NCBI GenBank assembly: GCA_963753545.1
Contig: CAVWCQ010000008.1
Span: forward strand, 1-64,000
DNA length: 64,000 bases
Direction of reading: 5' to 3'
From: CAVWCQ01 sp963753545
Lineage (GTDB): Bacteria; Chloroflexota; Anaerolineae; Aggregatilineales; Aggregatilineaceae
How positions within the stretch are numbered: position 1 is the first letter of the stretch; each line of letters opens with the position of its first letter. The position numbers and the translations under genes were made by a program. A model generated the notes under the pieces. That model saw only the letters and a list, made by a program, of their open reading frames with translations, was not told the origin of the DNA and did not search any database. Of the stretch, positions 18,648 to 28,331 are shown piece by piece.

Positions 18648-19687
18648 ATGAGCTTCGTGGCAGCCAAGGAATTGCCCGGCACACTGGTCGTCTTCATGAT
18701 CGGCCAGACATGCATGAACCTCGAGGCAACCGAGGAGTCGTTGAGACCAGGACCTCAGAAGCGCGCCGAGCTATCCCGATGTCATCCCGAAGCAGAAGAT
18801 CATCAAGCTGGAAGCAGCGCAGTGTTGACGGCAGAAGGTGGATTTCTGGTCAAGGCATATCTGCCCGACGTGGTCGTCGTTGAAGCATCGGTGGAGATGG
18901 ACGACATTCTGGCCGATGCCACACTGGAATTCAAGCGATGGCTTCTAACGAATGCCGGAAGATCCTGCGGAAGTTCGGCTGCAACAGGAAGTTCGACGAG
19001 GAATACAGCGTCTACTGCATCTCAGGATACAGCGGCGACCCGGAAGTGTATCTGTCGCTGCACGGAGACAGGATCGCGGCATTTCTGAAGAACGAGAACG
19101 GATCGCCTGGACGAGGAGGAGGTGCGGTCGACGCTTGTCGTCCTAGCTGAAATACGGCAAGGACGATATTACGATCGTGGATTGGGACGGCGCGTTCATC
19201 TTCGATTCGGCAGGGGATTTCCAGAGCAATATCGAGCTGTTCGAGATCGCCAATCTGCAACTGCTCGAAGTCCCGCATCCTCGACTACGAACTGGACAAA
19301 CGGCTTGAGAAGACCCTGCAGTTTCTGGGCGTCCGAAAGCGGCATCCCGCTCATCAGGTCGCGAGAGGTCCGGAAGGTCCTGCAAGGAGATCATCGAGAT
19401 CCGGACGCAATCCATCCTCGAATCCGAGGCGGTGGAACACAACATCAAGCTGATCGGCGACTGGTATTCCGCCAGGCTGTATTCGCTGATATCCAGGAAA
19501 TTTCATCTCGAGGCTGGGCAAGCGGACATCAAGGAAAAGCTCGATACGCTCGAGGATGTCTATACCATGGCAACGGAGAACTTCAGCATATCCTACCGGG
19601 CGACGCATCGAATTCGTCATTCTCGCCGGCTGGTTCGTTCTCCTCCTGCTCTATGTCGCCGAGTTTCCTGTTACTCAAGTAGGATGA
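18648..19687 (+). CDS. RMD1/DUF155-like membrane-tail protein (frameshifted)
   Basis: Assigned on architecture, not on a catalytic motif. ATG 18648 gives MSFVAAKELPGTLVVFM. Later frames give LPDVVVVEASVEMDDILADA, CISGYSGDPEVYLSL, a block with VDWDGAFIFDSAGDFQSNIELFEI, then long helices (RTQSILESEAVEHNIKLIGD and LDTLEDVYTMATENF) and a single C-terminal membrane helix (ILAGWFVLLLLYVAEF). A helical bundle closed by a C-terminal transmembrane segment resembles the RMD1/DUF155 family. At least six frame changes are needed, so details are uncertain. Confidence 0.5.
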
Positions 19688-19827
19688 CTCCTAGAAGATT
19701 ACCGTTTGCGACGCACTCGATGTCAAATGCAGCGGATATCCTATCGATACATCTTGCTCGTAACCTTTCTTCTCAAACAGTCATATGAATATAAATTCAG
19801 GTTATCTGACTAATCATAAATAGCAAT

Positions 19828-19856
19828 TTGACGCGGCGCGTAATCTGGTGTTATCA
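19828..19856 (+). promoter_or_regulatory. Possible promoter of the riboswitch transcript
   Basis: TTGACG (19828-19833), a 17-base spacer and TTATCA (19851-19856). The -10 is weak. It is proposed mainly because a promoter must lie between 19688 and the aptamer. Confidence 0.3.
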
Positions 19857-19884
19857 ATTTAAATACAGATGCGTGATAACACCA
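19846..19884 (+). repeat. 11-bp perfect inverted repeat before the riboswitch
   Basis: TGGTGTTATCA (19846-19856) and TGATAACACCA (19874-19884) are exact reverse complements separated by 17 bases. The right arm abuts the closing stem of the aptamer, so it could be an operator or an alternative RNA hairpin. Confidence 0.6.
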
Positions 19885-19965
19885 TTCCCGATAAAGCCGG
19901 ACCCTGCAGAGCAGGGTGCGGAAAGCAACGGGTCTTGAAAAAGACAGCCGGGCTGCCGAAGGAAT
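19884..19965 (+). ncRNA. GEMM-I-like (c-di-GMP-I class) riboswitch aptamer
   Basis: The layout follows GEMM-I: closing stem ATTCC (19884-19888) with GGAAT (19961-19965); a first hairpin ACCCTGC-AGA-GCAGGGT (19901-19917); the joining segment GGAAAGCAACGGGTC; a second hairpin GTCTT-GAAA-AAGAC (19932-19945); and the 3' element AGCCGGGCTGCCGAA. The usual GCAAACC near the 5' side reads GCCGGACC and GACGCAAAGC reads TGCGGAAAGC, so it is a divergent member. The ligand may be c-di-GMP or a related dinucleotide. It is followed by a terminator that shares its 3' element, which would give an ON switch. Confidence 0.65.
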
Positions 19966-19990
19966 CACCTTCGGTATGCCCGGCTTTTTT
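19946..19990 (+). terminator. Riboswitch expression-platform terminator
   Basis: AGCCGGGC-TG-CCGAAGG (19946-19962) pairs with CCTTCGG-TAT-GCCCGGCT (19968-19985) around AATCA, followed by six Ts. The 5' arm is the 3' part of the aptamer, so folding of aptamer and terminator should exclude each other. Confidence 0.85.
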
Positions 19991-20042
19991 ATTTGATCAA
20001 AGTTAGCAATAGCAGCAAACTCGAATGAAAGGAGGATGCAAC

Positions 20043-20501
20043 ATGTACAGCACAACACAGGTAAGTAGAGATATCTTGCGGAACAAGGGCCACGGTTATC
20101 TGGCTATGCCGCCCGGGGCAACTGCCTATGCGGCGCTGGAGGCTATGGCGGAGCACGACGTAGGAGCGCTTCTGGTCATGGATGAGGGGAAATTGGTGGG
20201 TGTTTTCTCTGAACGGGATTACGCGCGTAAGGTCATCTTGAAGGGGAAATCATCGCGGTCGACGACTGTGGGAGAGCTCATGAGCGCTCCTCCGATCTGT
20301 GCATCGCCGGAGATGACCTGAAGGACTGCATGGTGCTGATGACCAATAACCATGTCCGGCATCTTCCCGTCCTGGAGAAGGGAACGCTGGTCAGGCATCG
20401 TGAGCATCGGTGATGTGGTCGGATCGATCATCCGGAGCCAGGAAGCCACGATCCATCAGCTGGAGAACTACATTTCCGGAGATGATTATCCGGCAGCGTA
20501 G
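20043..20501 (+). CDS. Two-CBS-domain protein under riboswitch control (frameshifted)
   Basis: A small cytosolic protein of about 152 residues made of paired CBS domains, which bind adenine nucleotides and regulate partners. ATG 20043 follows AAAGGAGG. The first CBS has GALLVMDEGKLVGVFSERDYARKV; after shifts near 20318 and 20392 the second has MTNNHVRHLPVLEKG and GIVSIGDVV, ending HQLENYISGDDYPAA. This is the common stand-alone CBS family with an N-terminal extension. It is the first gene after the riboswitch and terminator, so its expression should follow that switch. Confidence 0.82.
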
Positions 20502-20606
20502 TCGCGCGATGATGGCCAAAGCTTGGTTCGACGTGCCAGGGGATGCAGGACCGGCAGGGTGAGGTAGGGGCAGCCCTGAGCCCCGTGGAGAGTCACCGGG
20601 CCGTGC

Positions 20607-21236
20607 TCAGCAGAAGTTCTGCGTAATGTATATTTTGTCGTCAGGTGACATGAAGACACCGATGCCTTCGCCTTCGCCAGTACGGCGTGAGGATGTTCTT
20701 CCGGTGACCGGGGCTGTCCATCCAGCCCTGCACCGTTGTTTCCGCGATCTGCTCCTCGGAGTTCCAGTCATGGAACGCTTCCCTGTTCACCGTGGTGACC
20801 GAGTTAGAAACGGACGTTCTGAAAGATGTTTTCCGCGCCCATATGGATCGATGTTGCCGATCCGCAGTGAGCAGGTATAGCCCTGCTGCCGATACCGGTA
20901 GGAAAAATCATGGCCTTCCGGTGAATCGTGGCTGAAATAGCGGCGAGATCGCCATGTCCTTGCTGTGGCCGCGGGCGATCCGGGAAAGCACATCGTCACC
21001 GGCGAGCGGCGAGAGGCCATGTTTCCCGCGCTCGCGGTTGATGAGCGCATGGATCCTCTTTTCCAGATCATGTGCGCGGAGAACGGGTTTGGTGCGATGG
21101 ATGAGAGGTGCATCGGGCGGCCTGATGAACGGGGAGCGTAACAGGAAAGGCTGAATCACGAGAATGCGGCTAGTACCAGCGCGATCAGGACAGCTTGCGT
21201 ATGTGAGATAACGATTCCGGAACGTGAAGGTCGCAT
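20607..21236 (-). CDS. CAP/SCP-domain (YkwD-like) exported protein (frameshifted)
   Basis: Minus strand. From the ATG at 21236 a hydrophobic N-terminal helix (AVLIALVLAAFS) suggests export. After a frame change near 21165 the CAP core follows: HALINRERGKHGLSPLAGDDVLSRIARGHSKDMA, then YFSHDSPEGHDFSYRYRQQGY, a stretch matching the GxxEN-type region (read across a break near 20840), SPGHRKNIL, and PDDKIYITQNFC at the stop. The histidine pairs of CAP domains are present. About 205 residues. Bacterial members are secreted or surface proteins of unclear enzymology. Confidence 0.75.
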
Positions 21237-21431
21237 GAGGAAGATTATTTCCTGATCAGGGCAGTCAATAAAGCCGCTGGTGAGAGAAGTATTCGGGCAC
21301 AGCGCTCACCGATTGATAGTAACCGGTTTTTCCGCGTCCGTCAACCGCATGAGAGAGTGTAGCCTCCGGATAGAGGGATGAAAGGACTGGAAAACAGGGA
21401 AGTGGGGAAGTTAGTGAACAAAGAAGTAATA

Positions 21432-21459
21432 CCACGCCGCCGGAGGGCCGGCGGCGTGG
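21432..21459 (-). terminator. Strong hairpin after rpmB
   Basis: CCACGCCGCCGG (21432-21443) and CCGGCGGCGTGG (21448-21459) form a perfect 12-bp stem with an AGGG loop, just past the rpmB stop on the minus strand. The following bases on that strand (TATTACTTCTTTG) are T-rich but lack a clean U run. Confidence 0.55.
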
Positions 21460-21472
21460 ATAAGAGGCGGAT

Positions 21473-21667
21473 CTAGCTGACCTTCTTGACCTTGCCGGAA
21501 CGGATGCAGCGGGTGCAGACGTGCATCCGAATGTGACCGCCGTTCGGGCTCATCGTCTTGATGCTCTGAAGATTCGGCTTGGATATTTTCTTGGACCTGT
21601 TGTTCGCATGGCTCACCTTGTTTCCGCTGAGCGCGCCTTTACCGCAAATTTGACACTTACCTGCCAC
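21473..21667 (-). CDS. rpmB: 50S ribosomal protein L28
   Basis: A 64-residue basic ribosomal protein. The GTG start at 21667 is chosen because AGGAGG lies about eight bases upstream and the protein then begins (M)AGKCQICGKG, as L28 does. Two Cys pairs (CQIC and CTRC) could bind zinc, typical of the C+ form of L28. Ends IRSGKVKKVS. Intact and divergent from recG. Confidence 0.95.
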   Translation of the reverse strand: MAGKCQICGKGALSGNKVSHANNRSKKISKPNLQSIKTMSPNGGHIRMHVCTRCIRSGKVKKVS

Positions 21668-21775
21668 GGGGATGTCCTCCTGAACCTGAAAATGATTGCT
21701 TAAAAAGCAGGCGTATGCTACCATAAGCCCGCGTAGCATGCAAGGGATAAATTCAATAAAATAATAAAGAAATTC

Positions 21776-24238
21776 ATGAGTCCTGACGATCTCAAGACCA
21801 TCCTGGAGAGGTTGAAAAAACCGCTGAGTTTCGCCTCCCGTGATGATTTTGCCCACCTGAAAAGCCTTACCGACCTGGAACCTTTCGTCCATGCACAAGT
21901 TGAGGAACTAAAGCGCCTGTCGAACGACAGAGGCAGCATAACGCGAACTCGAAGGCTTTTTCCCGGATTTGACGGTCTCGCTGCCGGACCGGAAACGAGC
22001 TCATATCCGGAAGGCCATTGAGATCATTGATCGGTTCGGAGCAGGAAGAGGAACGCATGACCCGTTCGCCGGACACGGGTCCCGAACCCTGTCAAGAAGA
22101 CCGGCATCTGAATCGGTCCAGTGCTTGCGTCTTGATACACCGGTACAGTACTGCAAGGGCATCGGCCCCAAGAGGGCGGAGCTGCTGGAAAAACTGGGCA
22201 TCGCAACGGTTGAGGACGCTTTGTTCACCCTTCCCTGGAGATACGAGGACCGGGGAAACCTGAAAAAGATCTCCCGCCTTGCCTATGGCGCCTTTGAGAC
22301 CGTGAGCGGCGAGGTCGTCTCAGCCGAGGTCGTCCAGACCAGGCGGCAGCGGGTGAAGGTCTTCGAGCTGGTCATCACCGACAAGACCGGGATACTGGTG
22401 GGCTCGTGGTTCAACCAGCCGTTCATGCAAAAGACGTTCAAGGCCGGCCAGCAGGTGATCCTTTCCGGCATCATCAAGAGCCAATCCCTACAAGGGCGGC
22501 CTGCCGCAGATGGACAATCCTGACTATGAGATCCTCGATGATGATGATCCCGAAAGCCTTCTGATCCATACCGGCAGGACCGTGCCGATCTATCGGGCCA
22601 CGGCAGGACTGTCGGTCCGGGCCATCCGCAGCTTCATGAAGACCATCATCGATTCCTGCGCGGGCTCCATCCCGGAAGCTCTCCCCGACCATCTGATCCG
22701 TAAATACTCGCTCATGCCCGTTCGGCGAGGCGGTGTCCGAGGTCCATTTCCCGACGCGGGAGCAGAACATCGATGTCCTGAACCGCGGCATGAGCGCCGC
22801 ACACCGTCGGCTCAGCTTCGAGGAGCTTTTCGTCCTCGAACTGGGCTTGTCGCTCAGGAAGAGGGGCGTGACCACTGAAAAAAGGGAATAAGCTTCCGAC
22901 CGCCGGTAAAGCTCGAAGCGGAGCTCAGGAAGACAGCTCCCCTTCAGGCTGACCGCGGCCCAGGAACGGGTCATCGCAGAGATCACGAAGGACATGGCCG
23001 CGGAACATCCCATGAACCGTCTGGTCCAGGGCGATGTTGGGTGCGGCAAGACCGTCGTGGCCCTCATGGCTGCCCTTGTGGCCGTGGAGAACGGATACCA
23101 GGCCTGTCTCATGGCGCCCACGGAGATCCTTGCGGAACAGCATTTCCGGAACATCGCTGGCCCTTGCCGGACCGCTCGGTATTACCGTTGTGCTTCTGAC
23201 CGGGAGCCTGAAGAAGAAGGCAAAGGAGTCGGTCCTCGCCGATATCGCCTCCGGCGCTTCGCAGATCGTGATCGGGACCCACGCCCTGATCGAAGAAGGG
23301 GTGCAGTTCAACAGGCTCGGGCTGGCCATCATCGACGAACAGCACCGGTTCGGCGTGATGCAGCGCTCGACGCTCAAGTCCAAGGGATATGAGCCCGACG
23401 TGCTGGTCATGACCGCCACGCCCATCCCGCGCACCCTTGCGCTCACGGTGTACGGCGACCTCGATGTCTCGGTGATCGACGAGATGCCGCCCGGCAGGAG
23501 CCCGATCATCACCCGGCTCTATTTCGAAAGCCGACGGCGTGAGGCATATCAGCTCATGGAGAGCGAACTCGCGAAAGGGACAGGCAGGTCTACGTGGTCT
23601 ATCCCCTGGTCGAGGAGACGGAGAAGAGCGACCTCAAGGCCGCGACCGAGATGGCGGCCCATCTCCAGAAGGACATCTTTCCCGCGCTGGAAGGTCGGCC
23701 TGCTGCACGGCCGGATGAAGGGCGAGGAGAAAGAGGCCGTCATGGCGGCATTCAAGACCGGCGCGAGTCCATATCCTGGTCTCGACCACGGTCATCGAGG
23801 TCGGCGTGGACGTGCCGAACGCGACGGTCATGGTCATCGAGCATCCCGAGCGCTTCGGCCTGGCCCAGCTCCACCAGCTCCGCGGCAGGGTGGGGAGAGG
23901 CAGCCCACCAGTCCTACTGCGTCCTGATGGGGCCGCGGATGTTCGCCGAAGAGACCCGGGACCGTCTGAACGCCTTCGTCCGGACGAATGACGGCTTCAG
24001 GATCGCCGAAGAGGACCTGCGTCTCCGGGGGCCGGGCGAGTTCTTCGGCACCCGGCAGTCCGGCCTGCCGGACCTGCGGGCGGCGAACATCATCCGCGAT
24101 GCCGACCTGCTCGAAAAGGCCCGGGCCGAGGCGTTCGATCTGATCTCGAAGGACCCCGATCTTGCCGTCTATCCGGAGCTGCGGGATCTGGTCCGAAGAA
24201 AATGGCAGGGCAAGCTCGGCCTGGTAACCGTAAGTTGA
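21776..24238 (+). CDS. recG: ATP-dependent DNA helicase RecG (frameshifted)
   Basis: A branch-migrating helicase that remodels stalled forks and Holliday junctions. The N-terminus from ATG 21776 is a helical extension, then the wedge/OB domain with PVQYCKGIGPKRAELLEKLGI. Helicase motifs are visible: QGDVGCGKTVVALMA (Walker A), IDEQHRFGVMQR (DEQH box), MTATPIPRTLALT, TVIEVGVDVPNATVMVIEHPERFGLAQLHQLRGRVGRG, and the C-terminal DLRLRGPGEFFGTRQSG. About 820 residues overall. Some nine frame changes are needed, near 21930, 22490, 22725, 22890, 22950, 23160, 23585, 23690, 23765 and 23905. Confidence 0.92.
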
Positions 24239-24446
24239 TATTTGAGGGGTATTCTGATAGAGTAAGAATAACGATCGCAGCTGACAGGAATGAAATTCTC
24301 GAACCGCTGAAGTCGCGCAGGTTCTGAATGTTATAGGGAAGTCCCTGCGTGACCGTCTGGACAGGGTATCCACATCGGGTATGCTCCTCATGGGTAATGA
24401 TCATAGATGACTGATGCGCTCAGTACGACTTCAAGGGGTTGAAACA

Positions 24447-24818
24447 ATGACCGTCTGGGAAAAAACGCTGATCAATCTCCAGAAAGGCCACGGCAAACTG
24501 ATGTCCTTTGCCGCCAATGCCTCCGAACGCATAAAGGCGGAGATCACCATCGTCCGGCTCAGGATGCAGATCGATGACGTTGCAGGATGACGATCGGCGA
24601 GCATCACCGGTCCATCGGCCAGAAGCTCCTCGAAATGAAGGAGAGGACGCGCTGCCCCAGACCATCGATCTGTTCTTCAAGAACAGTGAGATCGCCTCGC
24701 CATCTGGAAAAGATCGACAAGGCCCAAAAGGACCTGGAGATACTCCTCGATGACCTTCGGCATGAGAGCGGACGCGCTGAAGCCGGTGTCGGAGCCCGAT
24801 GAGGAGAAGTCTGCATGA
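24447..24818 (+). CDS. Small coiled-coil protein, unknown (frameshifted)
   Basis: I do not recognise this gene. From ATG 24447 it reads TVWEKTLINLQKGHGKLMSF, then after a shift near 24590 GEHHRSIGQKLLEMKERDALPQ and HLEKIDKAQKDLEILLDDLRHE, mostly charged amphipathic helix. It probably ends at TGA 24816-24818, an ATGA overlap with the prepilin peptidase gene, after a shift near 24770. About 120 residues, cytosolic. The 208 bases before it show nothing I can name. Confidence 0.55.
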
Positions 24819-25650
24819 TCTTCGGCATCGTCCTTCTTTTCGGCCTCATTATCGGGAGCTTTCTGAACGTTTGCATCGCGCGGCTCCCTCTCGAAGCGAT
24901 CCATCGTCAGTCCTCCTTCCCATTGTCCCCGCTGCAAAACTCCGATCCGCTGGTACGACAAATCCCGCTGGTCAGCTTTGCTTGTCCTTCGCGGCAGGTG
25001 CCGGACATGCGGCCAGCCCATATCCTGGCGCTATCCCCTGGTGGAACTGCTGAACGGCTTGCTGTATCCTCTGGGCGTTCTAGCGAGTTCGGCTTCACCG
25101 GTGAGGCGCTCGCTGGTGATGGCGCTCTGTTCTTCCCTCGTCGTCATCACGTTCATCGACCTTGACCATCAGATCATTCCCGATGTGATAACGTTTCCCG
25201 GCATGGTGATCGGGCTTGGTGATAGCCCCGTTCTTCATGGCTACCCTTGCCGGACCGCCTGGCCTTCGGGCTGGGCAGCTCTGCTCCCCCCGTTGGGGCA
25301 GTATCGGTACCGCGTTCCTGAATGCCTTCATCGGGCTTGTGCTGGGTGGGGCTCCGCTCTATCTCATCGGATTGCTCTGGGAGAAGCTCCGGAAGGTCGA
25401 GGCCATGGGCGGCGGCGACGTTAAATACATGGCCATGGTCGGGAGCTTTCTGGGGTGGAAAGGGGCGTTCCTGACCATCATGCTCGGCGCCATGTCAGGA
25501 TCGATCGTGGGCGTTGCTCTCATCGTGCTCAAGAAACACCAGGCTGACAAGGTGATTCCCTTTGGACCGTTCCTTGCCTTCGGCACGCTCCTGACCCTGT
25601 TCCTGGGCCCCGATATCATTGAATGGTATCTTGGTTTTCTCAGTCTATGA
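24815..25650 (+). CDS. pilD: Prepilin leader peptidase/N-methyltransferase (frameshifted)
   Basis: An inner-membrane aspartic protease that cleaves and methylates type IV prepilins or type II pseudopilins. The N-terminus (IFGIVLLFGLIIGSFLNVCIARLP) is the family start. A cytoplasmic zinc site is recovered across frames (CPRCK and CRTCGQ). The catalytic aspartates are in TFIDLDHQIIPD and GGGDVKYMAM. About 275 residues with eight helices. Frame changes are near 24900, 24965, 25020, 25065, 25215 and 25235-25310. The stop overlaps the next gene by four bases. Confidence 0.9.
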
Positions 25651-26914
25651 CCGAAAAACTCCTTCCCATACTGATGCTCGGTGTCCTGGTGGTGGCGGTA
25701 GGATCGCTTATCATCTGGGGCATGCTGAGGCGATATCGCCGTGAATTGGGACTGAAGAAGGAAGAACAGGAAAAGACCCGGAATGTCAGCTTCATCATCA
25801 ATGCCTTCCAGGACGTTACGCGCCAGCTCAAGGAAAAGGAAAAGGAGCTGGAACGGCTCCGGTCCCTCGCGGAACAGCGCGCCGAGAATGTCGAGAGCTA
25901 TACGGAGAACATCCTCCAGTGCGTTACGAGCGGGGTCATCACCTTTGACCGGAACGGCCTGTCCACCACGATGAACCGCGCGGCCGAGGAGATCCTTGGG
26001 CTGGAACCGGACGAACGGGCTGGGAAGGACCTGCGCGGAGATCTTCGGCGAAGGCGATACCTGCCGGCTCGTCCAGGAGACCCTGCAGAAACGAACGTGC
26101 CCTCGCGGCGGATGGAGACCGAACTGGTGCGGCAGAACGAGCGGATGTGGCTCGGGTTCAATACCGCGCTTCTTACGGACCGGCAGGGAAAAAGCCTCGG
26201 GGTCATCTTGTCCTTCTCCGACCTCACCGAGGTAAAGCGGCTGCAGGAGCAGATGGAACTCAAGGAGCGGCTTACGGCGCTCGGGGAGATGTCCGCCGGC
26301 ATTGCCCATGAGCTCCGGAATCCCATGGCGGTCATCGCCGGATACCTGAACCTCCTGGCGAAGAAGCAGGACACGGCGGGCCAGGCGGTCATCCGGGATA
26401 TCCAGGCGGAGATCAACGGCATGAACCGCATCATCGGCGATCTCCTGACCTTTGCCCGCCCGACGTCGCTGAACCGCGCGCCGGTGAACATGCGGGAACT
26501 GATCGAAACCTGCGTCGACACCGTGCTGCAGTCGCGGGCGGCCGAGTGCCTCGGATCACGACGGATCTGGATCATTGCCGAGGATCAGCGTTCCGTCGAT
26601 GAAGTGCTGATGCGTCAGGCGCTGGCCGAACCTTGTCCAGAACGCCGTGGAGGCGATGCCTGATGGCGGGACGCTGACGGTGAGACTGACGGTCGGACAG
26701 GAACGTGATCATTGTCATCAGGGATACAGGGCCCGGGATACCCCGGAACACTATCAAGAAGATATTCCTGCCGTTCTTCACGACCAAGGACAGCGGGCGT
26801 GGGCATGGGTCTCGCCCTGACGCACAAGATCATCACTGCCCATGGCGGCAGGGTCGAAGTGGAGAGCGGCCGGAAGGCGGAACGACGTTTACCGTGATCC
26901 TGCCGAACAAATGA
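25647..26914 (+). CDS. PAS histidine kinase, PilS/NtrB-like (frameshifted)
   Basis: A sensor kinase partner of the next gene. ATG 25647 overlaps the pilD stop (ATGA). One N-terminal membrane helix (ILMLGVLVVAVGSLIIWGML), a coiled coil, a PAS domain (ENILQCVTSGVITFDRNG), the HisKA box with LGEMSAGIAHELRNPM (phospho-His), then the ATPase part: N-box near 26640 (LVQNAVEAMPDGG), IVIRDTGPGIP and GMGLALTHKII. About 420 residues. Breaks are near 26035, 26100, 26555, 26630, 26700, 26800 and 26875. Linkage to pilD suggests a role in pilus or secretion gene control. Confidence 0.85.
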
Positions 26915-26926
26915 GACCGTGACGCT

Positions 26927-28311
26927 ATGGACACATTCTCGTCATAGAAGACAAAGAAAGCATGCTCGCCATGCTGAAGCAGACCCTGGAGGGGGAAGGG
27001 TATGAGGTCATTACCGCCCAGGACGGCGCCGAGGGGATCAAGAAGCTTTCCGATGAGCGGATCGGCCTGGTGCTCACGGACCTCAAGCTTCCGAAGAAGG
27101 ACGGCTTCGACGTGCTGAAGGCGGCGAAACAGGAAAATCCGCTCCTGCCGGTCATCGTGATGACCGCCTTCGGGACCATCGAGACGGCGGTCAAGGCGGT
27201 GAAGGAAGGGGCCTATGACTTCCTGACCAAGCCGTTTGATACGGAACACCTGCTGGTGCTCATCAAACGCGCGCTGGACAACTCGCGCGTTGCCGCTGAG
27301 AACATCCTGCTCAGGGCGGAGTTCGCAGACAGGCTCGGCGTTCCCGAAGATCATCGGCAAGAGCAGACAGCTCCAGGAGATCACGGCGAGCATCCAGAAG
27401 GTGGCGCCCACCAATGCCACCGTGCTCATCCACGGCGAGAGCGGCACGGGCAAGGAGCTGTTCGCCCGGGCCATTCACTATCTGAGCAATCGCAAGGACG
27501 GACCCTTTATCGCCATCAATTCCGCGGCTATCCCCCGGGAACTGCTGGAGAGCGAGCTCTTCGGGTACGAGCGGGGCGCCTTTACCGGCGCCGAGGCGCG
27601 GAAGCTCGGGAAGCTCGAGCTTGCGGACAAGGGGACGGTCTTCCTCGACGAGATCGGCGACATGGACCTGACGCTCCAGGCGAAGATCCTGCGCGTGATC
27701 CAGGAGCAGGTGATCGAACGGGTCGGCGGGAACCGTCCCATCAAGATCGACGTGCGCATCGTGGCGGCAACGAACAAGGACATCGAGAAGGCGGTCGAGG
27801 CCAAGCTGTTCCGCGAGGACCTGTTCTACCGGCTGAACGTGTTCCCCATCACCATTCCGCCGCTCCGGGAGCGGAGGGACGATATCCCGCCGCTTGCCCA
27901 GCAGTTCCTGAACAAGTACTGCGCCGAGGTCCGGAAAGGGCCGGTCACGATGTCCGACGAGGCCATGGACATCCTGATGAAGTGTCCCTGGAAAGGGAAT
28001 GTGCGGGAACTGGAGAACGTGATCGAACGTGCGGTGATCTACGCGGAAGGCGGCGTGGTCAGGGCGCAGGACCTCGGCATCAGCGAATCGAGCATCACTC
28101 GACGCGCTTGCGGAGCACGTACCCATGGACGGACCGCTCCAGGAGGTTGCCGCAGCCGCCACGCGCATCGCCGAATCACGCCGTATCCGGCAGGTGCTCA
28201 AGCAGACCGGCGGGAACAAGACCAAGGCCGCCGAGATCCTCCAGGTGAGCTACAAGACGCTGCTCACGAAGATCAAGGATTATCAGCTGGAAGAGAAAGA
28301 ATACCGATTAG
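26927..28311 (+). CDS. Sigma-54 response regulator, PilR/NtrC-like (frameshifted)
   Basis: A three-domain activator. The receiver has LVLTDLKLPKKDGFD (phospho-Asp) and TKPF; the AAA+ domain has GESGTGKELFARAIH (Walker A), the sigma-54 contact loop GAFTGA in YERGAFTGAEA, GTVFLDEIGDM (Walker B) and FREDLFYRLNVFPI; a Fis-type helix-turn-helix (KTKAAEILQVSYKTLLTKI) ends it. One base is probably missing just after ATG 26927; further breaks are near 27345 and 28095. As read, the last frame runs on into ligA without a stop; TAG at 28309 in another frame is the likely end. Confidence 0.88.
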
Positions 28312-28331
28312 GCCGTTTGACGCATCACCTC

